Assembly: GCA_902812465.1 (NCBI GenBank)
Contig: CADDZE010000004.1
Span: 19,217-83,216 of the forward strand
DNA from: Acidobacteriota bacterium
GTDB lineage: Bacteria; Acidobacteriota; Terriglobia; UBA7540
DNA: 64,000 nucleotides
Direction: 5' to 3'
Notes under the pieces: model-generated
The model's input: only the letters and a program-made list of their open reading frames with translations
The model's database searches: none
Told to the model about the DNA's origin: nothing
Shown: positions 26,897 to 35,101 of the stretch, one piece after another
Layout: the number at the start of each line of letters is the position of its first letter
Numbering within the stretch: position 1 is the stretch's first letter
Translations under genes and position numbers: made by a program

Positions 26897-27910
26897 TCAA
26901 CTCGTGGGTGGTCCCAGAATCAGGTTGTCAATCAAACGGGCCGGACCCACGCGGGCGGCTACGAGTGCGACGCAGCCTGCGTCAAGCCGCGAGACAAACC
27001 GCAACTGGGCGTCCGTGAGGGCCACATACTCCGGCTTAACCCTGGGCTCAGCGGCCAGGACTCGTCGCATCTCCTCCCGCACTTTCGAGGCATCCCTTTC
27101 ACCGGCGGCAAACAGCTCCTGGGCGTGCGCCAAGCTGCGGTAGAGAGCACAAGCAGCGCGCCGGTCCTCCGGGCCCAAGTAAGCATTTCGCGAGCTGAAA
27201 GCCAGCCCATCCGGCTCGCGGATGATGGGACAAAGCACCAGCTCCACCGCAAGGTTAAGGTCTTCGACCAGCTTGCGGATGACCAGAAATTGTTGGAAGT
27301 CCTTCTGCCCGAAGTAGGCCACGCTGGGCTGCACTAAGTTGAAAAGCTTCAGGACGACAGTAGCCACCCCCCGGAAATGCCCAGGACGCGCGGCACCTTC
27401 CAGGATCCGGGCCATCCCTCCGGGATCGACGAAGGTCTCGAATCCGGGCGGATACATCTCCTCTGCCTGCGGCGCAAAGACGGCATCCACCTTGTAGGGC
27501 TTGAGCAGCTCAAGGTCGCGATCGAGGTTCCGCGGGTACTGCGCCAGGTCTTCTCCCGGGCCAAACTGTGTTGGGTTGACGAAGATAGATACGACGGTGG
27601 CACTACATTCCGCGCGGGCACGCCGCACCAGGCTGAGGTGGCCCTCATGCAACGCGCCCATGGTCGGGACCAGGCCGACCTGGCGGCCGGATTCCTTAAG
27701 CTGCCGCGCCACTCGTCGCATCTCGTTCAAAGAGACAATGAAGCGGGTGGCCTCAGTAGCCGGCCGTTGATCTTCGGCACCTTGCCCTGTCTGATTGTGG
27801 TGAGCTGGCCGTACGTCGCCCGAGTAAGAAAGATTGACCATGCCTGCTTGAACTGCCACAGGACCACCGAGCGCGGCGGCTTTGCCGCCTGCAAGGCTGG
27901 TGCTGAGCAT
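26897..27910 (-). CDS. panC: Pantothenate synthetase
   Basis: Pantothenate synthetase condenses pantoate and beta-alanine with ATP in vitamin B5/coenzyme A synthesis. Motifs visible are the HIGH-type nucleotide site VPTMGALHEGHLSLVRRA, VSIFVNPTQFGPGEDLAQYP, the pantoate site in FRGVATVVLKLFNLVQP, YFGQKDFQQFLVIRKLV, and the KMSKS equivalent GLAFSSRNAYL. The open frame gives 337 residues, but homology begins only near residue 57 (FIVSLNEMRRV), and the family is normally ~280. The first ~50 residues may be untranslated or an extension; no strong ribosome binding site singles out a start. It follows panB by 21 bases, an obvious panBC operon. Confidence 0.95.
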   Translation of the reverse strand: MLSTSLAGGKAAALGGPVAVQAGMVNLSYSGDVRPAHHNQTGQGAEDQRPATEATRFIVSLNEMRRVARQLKESGRQVGLVPTMGALHEGHLSLVRRARAECSATVVSIFVNPTQFGPGEDLAQYPRNLDRDLELLKPYKVDAVFAPQAEEMYPPGFETFVDPGGMARILEGAARPGHFRGVATVVLKLFNLVQPSVAYFGQKDFQQFLVIRKLVEDLNLAVELVLCPIIREPDGLAFSSRNAYLGPEDRRAACALYRSLAHAQELFAAGERDASKVREEMRRVLAAEPRVKPEYVALTDAQLRFVSRLDAGCVALVAARVGPARLIDNLILGPPTS

Positions 27911-27931
27911 GGCAACAGCACCCTACCAGTC

Positions 27932-28819
27932 TTATCGCACCGGCAGCGCTGCCGACACCGGCGCGACGGCTTCTCTCCCCAGCTGCTCGCGGAGCGCAGC
28001 CGGCAAGTGGTACGACTCCGCGTCGCTAGGAAAACGCCCGGCTGCCACATCGCCCCGGAATCGTGCCAGCGCTTCCCGCGCGGCGGAGCCCAGGTCCGCA
28101 TAACGGCGCACGAACTTGGCTGGAGGACGCAGCGTGAGGCCGAGGAGATCATGCAGCACGAGTACCTGGCCGTCGCAATCGGGGCCGGCCCCGATGCCGA
28201 TTGTGGGGATGCGCAGCCGGCGGGTGATCATCGCCGCGAGCTCGCGCGGGATACCCTCCAGCACCAGAGCGAAAGCGCCCGCATCCTCAATGGCTTGCGC
28301 GTCCGCCAGCAGCTCACTGGCAGACTCGAGTGTCTTCCCCTGCACGCGATAGCCACCCATGGCGTGCAGGGACTGCGGCGTGAGGCCAATGTGTCCAACG
28401 ACGGGAATCTCCGCGTCCACTAGGCGGCGGATCTGCGCAAAGCGCTTCTTGCCGCCTTCCAACTTTACGGCTTCCGCGCCGGCCTTCATGTACTGGATGG
28501 CAACGCGAAGCGTGTCTTCTTCCGTCACGTGAAAGGCGCCGTAGGGAAGGTCGCCGATCAGCAGCGCCCGGCGGACGCCACGCCGCACTGCTCGCAGATG
28601 GTGCAGCATCTCTTCGGAAGTCACCGGCAAGGTGGATTCGTAGCCCAGTACCACCTCGGCCAGGGAGTCGCCGACCAGTACCAGGTCGATGCCAGCTTCA
28701 TCCACGAGCCAGCCGGTGGGACAGTCGTAGGCGGTCAGGCAGGTGATCTTCTCCCCGCGCAGCTTGCGCTCGAGGATGAGAGGAACTGTGACTTTGCTCA
28801 CGGCCTCTTTCGGGTCCAT
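27932..28819 (-). CDS. panB: 3-methyl-2-oxobutanoate hydroxymethyltransferase (ketopantoate hydroxymethyltransferase)
   Basis: A 295-residue PanB, which uses 5,10-methylenetetrahydrofolate to hydroxymethylate 2-oxoisovalerate, the first committed step to pantothenate. Diagnostic blocks are KITCLTAYDCPTGWLVDEAG, LVLVGDSLAEVVLGYEST, the metal- and substrate-site LIGDLPYGAFHV, VKLEGGKKRFAQIRRLVDAE, PVVGHIGLTPQSLHAMGGYR and IPTIGIGAGPDCDGQVLVLH. An AGGAGG sits five bases before the ATG at 28819, which settles the start over the upstream ATG at 28834. It leads directly into panC. Folate-linked folK lies upstream on the same strand. Confidence 0.97.
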   Translation of the reverse strand: MDPKEAVSKVTVPLILERKLRGEKITCLTAYDCPTGWLVDEAGIDLVLVGDSLAEVVLGYESTLPVTSEEMLHHLRAVRRGVRRALLIGDLPYGAFHVTEEDTLRVAIQYMKAGAEAVKLEGGKKRFAQIRRLVDAEIPVVGHIGLTPQSLHAMGGYRVQGKTLESASELLADAQAIEDAGAFALVLEGIPRELAAMITRRLRIPTIGIGAGPDCDGQVLVLHDLLGLTLRPPAKFVRRYADLGSAAREALARFRGDVAAGRFPSDAESYHLPAALREQLGREAVAPVSAALPVR

Positions 28820-28925
28820 GGCAGCCTCCTGCATACGCTAGCGAGTGGACAGGAGACGAGCACTCCGATGCGGTTTCCCCGCACGATGGCAGAGCCTCTT
28901 TCCTTCGTCGCCCGCCGATGCAATG

Positions 28926-29061
28926 AAAAACCCTCTCTGCCATAGGATCCGTGAGTCAGCGCTCGCGATACACTGATCAGGAGGCCCGAGAGGGCCTTCG
29001 CTCGCCTGGACAGAGAGGGTTAACTTGCCGGGCGCCCCGCCGCCGGCATCTCGATGCCGGC
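28926..29061. other. Candidate structured leader or terminator upstream of panB
   Basis: Three nested or adjacent inverted repeats lie between the deoxynucleoside kinase and panB. An 11-bp pair is AACCCTCTCTG (28929-28939) with CAGAGAGGGTT (29011-29021). Inside it is GGCCC-gaga-GGGCC (28983-28996). Beside it is a perfect 8-bp hairpin GCCGGCAT/ATGCCGGC (29042-29061). On the minus strand the outer stem ends in GGGTTTTT, compatible with termination after the kinase gene, followed by a fresh promoter for panBC, which was not located. Confidence 0.45.
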
Positions 29062-29096
29062 AAACTGACCAAGCGTCCCGTTGATCCCTGACCGTC

Positions 29097-29906
29097 TCAG
29101 TCCGCTGCCGCGGATCCAAGCGGCAAAAAATACTGCGTTCCTCGGACCGGCTGGCTCAGGCGCCGCAGCAGCTCCTGCAGGTCCTCGTTCCGGTGGATGA
29201 AATCCATCTCGGACGTGTCTACCACCAGCAGGTCCGAAGCATTATAGCGAAAGAAGAAGTGCTCGTACGCCCGCACCACTTCCTCCAAATACTCCCCGGA
29301 AATCTTGTGTTCCGCCGGCACGTTCTTGCGGGCGATGCGGGCCTTCAAGGTTTCCGGTTTCGCCTGTAAGTATACCACCAAGTCGGGAATCGGGACCTGC
29401 CCGGCTAGCAAGCTGTAATACTCGTCATAGAGGCGCAGCTCCGCATCGTTTAGGTTGAGGCAGGCAAAGATCTTGTCCTTTTCGAAGAGGTAGTCGCTGA
29501 TCACCACGCGGTCGGCAGTAGCGGCGAGGTCGAGTGCCCGCCACTGCTTATAGCGTTGCATTAGAAAGTAGAGCTGTGCCTGAAAGGCGGCTCCGGGCCG
29601 GTCGCGATAGAAGGCCTCGAGGAACGGGTTATCCTCGACGTCGCGCAGCCGCACCGCATGAAGCCTCTCCGCCAAGAGATCGGCCAGGCTCGTCTTACCG
29701 ACGCGCAGCGGACCCTCGATGGCGATGAGGCGCGGCGGATTGAAGCGAGGCGCGAGAGCCACAGCTGCCTCCGAACAGCAGGCGATGAAGTCTGAAGCCT
29801 TGCAGGACAAGTGTAAAGGAAAAAGTGGGGGGAAGTTGCCCGGCGAGGGCAGCCGTCCGGGTAAACGGTCGGAGCCGGAGAGGCCAAGGCGGGTGCCCCT
29901 GAGCAA
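29097..29906 (-). CDS. Deoxynucleoside kinase (deoxyadenosine/deoxycytidine/deoxyguanosine kinase family)
   Basis: A dNK-family kinase that phosphorylates deoxynucleosides in salvage. The P-loop is AIEGPLRVGKTSLADLLAER. Substrate and lid elements include DNPFLEAFYRDRPGAAFQAQ, FLMQRYKQWRALDLAA, VISDYLFEKDKIFACLNL (DRS-like region), PIPDLVVYLQAKPETLKARI and the family AYEHFFFRYNASDLLVVDTS. The open frame gives 269 residues, but homology starts near residue 55 (RFNPPRLIAIEG). The first ~50 residues are low-complexity, Pro/Leu-rich text, so the true start is probably internal and near 29750. It follows folK by about 35 bases (frame start) in the long minus-strand run. Confidence 0.88.
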   Translation of the reverse strand: MLRGTRLGLSGSDRLPGRLPSPGNFPPLFPLHLSCKASDFIACCSEAAVALAPRFNPPRLIAIEGPLRVGKTSLADLLAERLHAVRLRDVEDNPFLEAFYRDRPGAAFQAQLYFLMQRYKQWRALDLAATADRVVISDYLFEKDKIFACLNLNDAELRLYDEYYSLLAGQVPIPDLVVYLQAKPETLKARIARKNVPAEHKISGEYLEEVVRAYEHFFFRYNASDLLVVDTSEMDFIHRNEDLQELLRRLSQPVRGTQYFLPLGSAAAD

Positions 29907-29939
29907 CGCGCCACGCGGGCCGAAGATCGGTGTTCGAGC

Positions 29940-30428
29940 TCACAGCGGTCGAAACTTGACCACCTGGCTGCGGTCTTCAGTTTGCTGCAGCATCTCGAGC
30001 ACGGTCTGGCGAGTCACCGGATGCCGCACTTGGGGCGCCAGGTCGCGCAGCGGAACAAGCACGAAGCGACGCTCGCCCAAACGCGGATGGGGAATCGTCA
30101 GCGCCGACGACTGCAGAACTGCATCGGCATACAACAGGATGTCAATATCGATCGGACGCGGGCCGTTGCAAACCCCCGGACGGCGGCCCAGCTGGCGCTC
30201 AACCGCCTGGCACGTCCGCAGCAGGCGCAGCGGCATGAGGTCCGTCTCCCCTTCCGCGACGCAGTTGAGAAACCACGGCTGGCTGGCGAAACCAACGGGT
30301 TGCGTCTTGTAGAAACTGGAGACCCGGCGCAGCGGCACCCCTTCGCGAGTCAGCATTTCAAGCGCCTGCAGCAGGTGCCCGAGCCGATCACCCCTGTTGG
30401 AGCCGAGGGAGAGATATACCAACTTCAT
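29940..30428 (-). CDS. folK: 2-amino-4-hydroxy-6-hydroxymethyldihydropteridine diphosphokinase
   Basis: A 162-residue HPPK, which transfers pyrophosphate from ATP to 6-hydroxymethyl-7,8-dihydropterin in folate synthesis. Visible blocks are VYLSLGSNRGDRLGHLLQAL, SSFYKTQPVGFASQPWFLNC, the magnesium-binding signature RPIDIDILLYADAVL, and IPHPRLGERRFVLVPLRDLA. Length is normal and all catalytic residues appear present. It lies 15 bases after the EEP-family gene and just upstream of the deoxynucleoside kinase, all on the minus strand. No folP or folB neighbour is seen, but a pteridine-reductase-like SDR is encoded at 61.2 kb. Confidence 0.95.
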   Translation of the reverse strand: MKLVYLSLGSNRGDRLGHLLQALEMLTREGVPLRRVSSFYKTQPVGFASQPWFLNCVAEGETDLMPLRLLRTCQAVERQLGRRPGVCNGPRPIDIDILLYADAVLQSSALTIPHPRLGERRFVLVPLRDLAPQVRHPVTRQTVLEMLQQTEDRSQVVKFRPL

Positions 30429-30443
30429 GGGACTAGCGGCACT

Positions 30444-31700
30444 TCAGTCGCCCATCGGCGCTCTTGGAGCGGTCACTATTTCTACGCCTACTGCGTCGTG
30501 ATCCGAAAGCGGCACCGCGCGGCCTTCCCTGACGTCGTGAATCACCACCGGGTTTTGGCAGCGTACCCCGCGCGTTGCAAACCAGTCCAATTTTAACGGG
30601 CACCGGCCAGCATGGTGGCGGAGCGACCAGCGAATAAAGGCGAAGCACCAAGCAGGTACCCATTCGCCCAGGTTGGCGCGCGTCTTGAGATCGTAGGCGT
30701 CGTAGGAAACGGTCCGCTCGCCCAGGCAGTTGCAGCGTTGATAGTCGAAGCCCCGCTCCTCGAGCAGCCGGAAGAGCCGGCGCTCGAACCATCGATCAGG
30801 GTGCAGGTAATGGTTCCGAATCACGTTATCCACGCCCATCAGCACTCGCAGCCAGTATCCCATCACCGCGGGAAACACCGCGGACGAATTGTAGGTGCTG
30901 GTGTTCCAATCGCCACCGATGATGACGCGGGGAGCATCACCAACGGCTTCGATGACATCGCGCATCTGTGCGGCACGGTGGCGCTGGCTGGAGTTGGCGT
31001 CCAAGTGAACACAGACTGCCTTCAGCGGATAGTTGGGGAAATCGATATCGGCGACAATAGCCGTCTGGCATCCCAGCCGCTTCTCGCGTCCCGCCATCTT
31101 ATCGATACCGTTCTTCAGATGGACAGGACGGACACCACGGATAGGATAGCGGCTCAGCACGGCGTTCCCGTGTAAGCCAAGCTCGTTCTCGCCTCCGACG
31201 TGGTGTTCCACGCCAGCGCCCTTCGCCAAGTTCAGGTAGCAGGGTACGAAGGCATAGCACAGGCCAAGCTCTCTGGCCAGGGTTTCCGCTACGTTGCGGT
31301 TGCCGGAGCGCGCCATGCCCAGATCAGTTTCCGTGAGAAGCAGCAAGTCACAATCGCGAAGGTAAGGGTGGGTACGGAATGCTTCAATCTGGCCGTCCAG
31401 TTCCGTGCCGCGCTCAATGTTCCAGGCTAGGATGCGGTAACGGTCGCGAGCCGGCGCCACACTTCGCCTGAAATCTCCCACTTCGGCGGTCTCCAGCACC
31501 GTTCGGATGTCCTCCTCGATGGCCCGGTAGCGGGGAAGACACAGTAGCTCGGCAGTGGAATTACATGCTGCTAGCTCCGCGAAGTGGGGCGCGATACGCT
31601 CGCGGATTAGGCGGCGGATCTGCTCGGTGGTGTCGACGGGTGGTGGCTGCGAGGTTCCCGACCACGTTTTTTCAATAACTTGGTGGCTTTGAACCTGCAT
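30444..31700 (-). CDS. Endonuclease/exonuclease/phosphatase (EEP) family protein
   Basis: A 418-residue metal-dependent phosphoesterase of the EEP (DNase I/Mg-dependent) fold. The fold's catalytic series is visible: Asn and Glu in RILAWNIERGTELDG, Glu in LLLTETDLGMARSG, His in VCVHLDANSS, Asp and Asn in VIIGGDWNTSTYNS, and the terminal Asp-His in PLSDHDAVGVEIV. An N-terminal ~110-residue helical extension (EQIRRLIRERIAPHFAELAA) is unlike nucleases such as exonuclease III. No signal peptide is obvious. The substrate could be a nucleic acid, a phospholipid or an inositol phosphate; the sequence does not decide. Its first codons overlap one copy of the dispersed ttcaataacttggtggctt repeat. Confidence 0.82.
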   Translation of the reverse strand: MQVQSHQVIEKTWSGTSQPPPVDTTEQIRRLIRERIAPHFAELAACNSTAELLCLPRYRAIEEDIRTVLETAEVGDFRRSVAPARDRYRILAWNIERGTELDGQIEAFRTHPYLRDCDLLLLTETDLGMARSGNRNVAETLARELGLCYAFVPCYLNLAKGAGVEHHVGGENELGLHGNAVLSRYPIRGVRPVHLKNGIDKMAGREKRLGCQTAIVADIDFPNYPLKAVCVHLDANSSQRHRAAQMRDVIEAVGDAPRVIIGGDWNTSTYNSSAVFPAVMGYWLRVLMGVDNVIRNHYLHPDRWFERRLFRLLEERGFDYQRCNCLGERTVSYDAYDLKTRANLGEWVPAWCFAFIRWSLRHHAGRCPLKLDWFATRGVRCQNPVVIHDVREGRAVPLSDHDAVGVEIVTAPRAPMGD

Positions 31701-31913
31701 GTTTGATTCTCGCTCGCTTCCTAAGCTCTTCGCCTCTCGCCACCGGGTTTTCCGCCGTCCTCAGTAGCTTCGATGGCTTATTTTCAATAACTTAGCGGCT
31801 TCGAACCGCCAAAAAAACGCTCTCCTTGGCTCGGACTGGCTCGGCCGATCCGGCAATCCTGAGACCGTCCCGACTGCCTTTAGTGTTTTCAATAACTTGG
31901 TGGCTTCGTTCCT
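31669..31913. repeat. Three copies of a ~27-base repeat (ttttcaataacttggtggct core)
   Basis: Near-identical copies lie at 31669-31695, 31781-31808 and 31886-31913, spaced 112 and 105 bases apart between the EEP gene start and ruvB. The shared text is ttttcaataactt followed by rgyggcttygaacc or a variant. The first copy overlaps the first codons of the EEP gene. The unit resembles the pair at 6.8-7.06 kb. There is no coding gene in 31701-31958. Confidence 0.8.
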
Positions 31914-31958
31914 CAAGAAATCCACCCTTGCTTCCTGCCGAAGCCGTTCCCGCGCCCG

Positions 31959-32987
31959 TCAATCCCAGAGGGTTGGTACAGCCCCGCGCGGCATCGGCAA
32001 CTGCAGCAGGTCGTATGCTGGCTGGTTAGCCCGGCGGCCCAGCCGGGTGCGACTAATGAACCCTTGCTGAAGCAGATAAGGCTCGACCATATCCACCAGG
32101 GTCTCCACCTCCTCGTTCAGGGTAGCCGATAGGGCCTCGACTCCTACAGGTCCACCGTGGTAGTGGCGGATGATGGTGCTCAGGAAGCAGCGGTCAAGGT
32201 CGTCGAGCCCGTGCTCATCGACTCCTTCGAGCCGCAGGGCTTCGCGAGCTACCTCCGCGGTAATCTGTCCCGCCGCTTTCACCTCGGCGTAATCGCGCAC
32301 GCGGCGGAGGAGGCGGTTCGCGATGCGTGGCGTTCCGCGGGCGCGGGCTGCAATTTCAGCCGCGCCGGCTTCATCAATCGGCGCGCCGAGGATTCGAGCG
32401 GACCGCAGGATGATTTGGCGCAGCTCGTCTGGTGTGTAAAAGTCCAGGTGGTAGAAAAGACCGAAGCGGTTGCGCAGCGGGGCGGAAAGGCTGCCAGCGC
32501 GTGTAGTAGCTCCGATAAGGGTGAACTTCTTGAGTGCGTATGGGATGGTCTTAGCAAACGGGCCCTTATCCACCACGAAGTCAACCCTAAAATCTTCCAT
32601 CGCCGGGTAGAGAAATTCTTCTACGTTCGCTGGCAGGCGATGAATCTCGTCGATGAAGAGCACGTCGCCTTGGCCGAGGTTGGTAAGAATGCCGAGCAGG
32701 TCACCCGTACGCTCGAGCGCGGGTCCGGAGCTGGTGACGATCCTTGACCCCATCTCATTGGCGATGATGTAGGCCAGAGTGGTCTTGCCGAGGCCGGGCG
32801 GTCCGTAGAAAAGGGCGTGCTCAAGGGGTTCGCCGCGCTTTCGGGCGGCCTGAATGGCGATCGAGAGTTTGTCGACGACACCCCGCTGACCGACGTACTC
32901 AGCGAGCGTCGGGGGACGCAAACTGCGGTTAAAGCTTTCCTCCTCCTTGGATATCAACTCAGGCGAAACCAGCCGCTCACGTGCCAT
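31959..32987 (-). CDS. ruvB: Holliday junction branch migration ATPase RuvB
   Basis: A 342-residue RuvB, the hexameric AAA+ motor that drives branch migration of Holliday junctions with RuvA. Walker A is FYGPPGLGKTTLAYIIANEM, Walker B VLFIDEIHRLPANVEEFLYP, and sensor 1 LIGATTRAGSLSAPLRNRFG with the arginine finger nearby. The C-terminal winged-helix region (GGPVGVEALSATLNEEVETL, EPYLLQQGFISRTRLGR) is complete. The N-terminal PPTLAEYVGQRGVVDKL is typical. It follows ruvA by 48 bases on the same strand, giving a ruvA-ruvB pair. Confidence 0.98.
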   Translation of the reverse strand: MARERLVSPELISKEEESFNRSLRPPTLAEYVGQRGVVDKLSIAIQAARKRGEPLEHALFYGPPGLGKTTLAYIIANEMGSRIVTSSGPALERTGDLLGILTNLGQGDVLFIDEIHRLPANVEEFLYPAMEDFRVDFVVDKGPFAKTIPYALKKFTLIGATTRAGSLSAPLRNRFGLFYHLDFYTPDELRQIILRSARILGAPIDEAGAAEIAARARGTPRIANRLLRRVRDYAEVKAAGQITAEVAREALRLEGVDEHGLDDLDRCFLSTIIRHYHGGPVGVEALSATLNEEVETLVDMVEPYLLQQGFISRTRLGRRANQPAYDLLQLPMPRGAVPTLWD

Positions 32988-33035
32988 AAAGAGCGCTCCC
33001 CCTGCAGCGAAGTAAATCTCTCGACTCCCTGTTCG

Positions 33036-33704
33036 CTATTTCCCCTCGGTTCGCTCGCCCTCCTGCTGGCGCTGCTCGAACACCTTGTGCAGAAACTCCT
33101 CGACGGACTTCAACCCCTTATGGCGGGCGAAGACCTCCGCCACCATGCGCTGGGCTTCGCCACGCGAGTATTCAAGCTGCTCCAGCACCTGCAAGGCCTC
33201 GGCCTTAAGCTCGGCGACGGATTCGCGTTCGATGGAGAGCGGTTCTTCGCTGGGCGCCAGCGCAAACTTGGCCATCCTGCCGCGCAGCTCGGTAACAATG
33301 CGTTCCGCAGTCTTGGCGCCAACGTAGGGGAGCCCTTTCAGGAAAGCTGTGTCACCGCGCTCGATGGCCCTGGCTATTTCGTTGATGGGCTCGACCAAAC
33401 ACTTGAGTGCCTTCGCGAAGCCAACGCCTGGGACGGTAGTAAAAGTTTCAAAGAACTCGCGGTCCAGCGGATCCAGGAATCCCACCAGCTTGGGCGTTAA
33501 ATGGCCGCCGCCCAGCCCTCCATCGATGTAATAAATCGTATAGAGCGTCAGCGGGTTGCGGCGCTCGTTCTCGGCCGACTGACGCAAACGCGCGGCAATG
33601 CCCGAAGGTACCAGCACTTCATAGCAGAGAGCGCCGGCGCGCAACACCAAGGAGTTGCGCCGGATGCGGTCATAGAGAACTTCGCCGGTGATTTCCGAGA
33701 TCAA
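33036..33704 (-). CDS. ruvA: Holliday junction DNA-binding protein RuvA
   Basis: A 222-residue RuvA, the tetrameric DNA-binding partner of RuvB. Domain I (MISEITGEVLYDRIRRNSLV), the helix-hairpin-helix domain II (FFETFTTVPGVGFAKALKCL and LKGLPYVGAKTAERIVTELR), and a C-terminal domain III (ALQVLEQLEYSRGEAQRMVA) that contacts RuvB are all visible. A charged tail (FEQRQQEGERTEGK) makes it slightly longer than the ~200-residue norm. It is separated from ruvC by an unrelated oxidoreductase gene. Confidence 0.96.
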   Translation of the reverse strand: MISEITGEVLYDRIRRNSLVLRAGALCYEVLVPSGIAARLRQSAENERRNPLTLYTIYYIDGGLGGGHLTPKLVGFLDPLDREFFETFTTVPGVGFAKALKCLVEPINEIARAIERGDTAFLKGLPYVGAKTAERIVTELRGRMAKFALAPSEEPLSIERESVAELKAEALQVLEQLEYSRGEAQRMVAEVFARHKGLKSVEEFLHKVFEQRQQEGERTEGK

Positions 33705-33847
33705 GCTGGAGCTTCCTCAAAGCATTGCTTGGTTCGCGAACCAGCCGCGACAGGTGCTGTCGCAGCCCGCCGACGACTCTTGGCTCCTGAGCCAATATTA
33801 GAGCTACAGGCCGGCAGTGCGGGCTGCCTGACTCCGCTTCCCTAAAC

Positions 33848-33868
33848 GGTTGCCGTTTGCCGTTTGCC
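33848..33868. repeat. Short tandem repeat, three 7-base units
   Basis: ggttgcc-gtttgcc-gtttgcc just after the oxidoreductase stop codon region. A short, imperfect heptamer repeat with no evident function. Confidence 0.5.
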
Positions 33869-33870
33869 CG

Positions 33871-35001
33871 CTAGACCTTAACCGGCCGGTCCTCCTGGCA
33901 CGAACGGTAAATGGCCTCAATCAGCTTCTGGTCACGCAGCCCTTCCTCGCCCGGAGTCTTCGGCTCACGGTCTTCGAGGATGCACTCCGCCAAGTGGTCC
34001 GCCTCGCGCATGAACTGACGAGGAGCCGGGTCGTCGGCCGGCTGGTCGATAGGCGGCTCGCCCTGGGTATCGGCGCGGAGATGGAGCCCTTCATAGGAGA
34101 AGGCGGGATTGATCTCCAGCCAGCCGCGCGACCCCATGGCGCGGCAGAAGCTCCCGGAGCCATTCGATCCGTAGGTGGTCCAGCAACTGGCCAGCACGCC
34201 GGAAGGGAAGCGCATGGTCCACGCCAGGTTCTCCTCAACTTCATTGAATCGCCCGTCATGGTCGATCACTGACCAAGTGGCGCTCACCTCTACCGGCTCC
34301 TCGCCTGTAAGATAGCGGCAGGCCTGAAGGCTGTAGATGCCCACGTCAACCAGCGGCCCACCGCCGGCCATCTTCTTGTTCAGCCGCCACTCACCGGCAG
34401 CGATGTTGAATCCCAGCGAGCTGTCGAGCATCTCCAACCGCCCCGCGTATCCCTGGCGCAGCAGGTGGATGGCGTGCAGGTGGGTAGGCTCGTACTGGCA
34501 GCGGTAGGCAATCATCAGCTTGCGCTTCGCCTGGCGGCAGGCTTCGATCATTCGCTCGCAGTCGGCTACGGAGGTGGCCATCGGCTTTTCACAGAGCACA
34601 TGCTTGCCAGCCTGGGCAGCCCGGATGGTGTATTCCGCGTGCATGCTGTTGGGCAGGGCGATGTAAACGGCATCGATTTCGCTGTTGTGCGCGATTTCGT
34701 CGTAGTTGTCGTAGCTGTAGATGTTCCGCCGCGGAATCCCGTACTGGTCGGCCATCTTTTCCGCCTTATCGCGGTGGCCGCTCACCAGGGCTGTCAGGCG
34801 CGAGCGCTGCGAGATCCGTACCCCGGGCATGAACTGCCCCATCGAGATCCGGCCCAGCCCGACAATGCAGTAGCCAATGCGACGCTGACTGGAAGACTGC
34901 TGCTCGATGCCAAGATCAGCGGCCGCCGAAACCGGGCCCAGGCGGAGCGCTGCCGCCCCTAACCCCGCGCGCTTCAGAAAGCTTCTTCGCGATGAATTCA
35001 T
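33871..35001 (-). CDS. Gfo/Idh/MocA-family oxidoreductase with twin-arginine signal
   Basis: A 376-residue NAD(P)-dependent sugar oxidoreductase of the glucose-fructose oxidoreductase type. The N-terminus SSRRSFLKRAGLGAAALRLG is a clear Tat signal (RRSFLK), so it is exported folded with its cofactor, like Zymomonas GFOR. The dinucleotide fold follows (GYCIVGLGRISMGQFMPGVR). The family lysine motif is VLCEKPMATSVADCERMIEA, and the substrate-domain signature is GGGPLVDVGIYSLQACRYLT with the conserved Asp and Tyr. The C-terminal domain includes DNQ-like FMREADHLAECILEDREPKT. It is probably periplasmic. Its position between ruvC and ruvA is unusual and has no obvious functional meaning. Confidence 0.93.
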   Translation of the reverse strand: MNSSRRSFLKRAGLGAAALRLGPVSAAADLGIEQQSSSQRRIGYCIVGLGRISMGQFMPGVRISQRSRLTALVSGHRDKAEKMADQYGIPRRNIYSYDNYDEIAHNSEIDAVYIALPNSMHAEYTIRAAQAGKHVLCEKPMATSVADCERMIEACRQAKRKLMIAYRCQYEPTHLHAIHLLRQGYAGRLEMLDSSLGFNIAAGEWRLNKKMAGGGPLVDVGIYSLQACRYLTGEEPVEVSATWSVIDHDGRFNEVEENLAWTMRFPSGVLASCWTTYGSNGSGSFCRAMGSRGWLEINPAFSYEGLHLRADTQGEPPIDQPADDPAPRQFMREADHLAECILEDREPKTPGEEGLRDQKLIEAIYRSCQEDRPVKV

Positions 35002-35101
35002 AGTGACGCCGCACTCCGCGAGCCGGACACGTCAACAGCGTATAGAAACGCTGGCCATTCCACAATAGGCGGCACAGCCGTGATTTGGGAGACTGGCTGG
35101 G

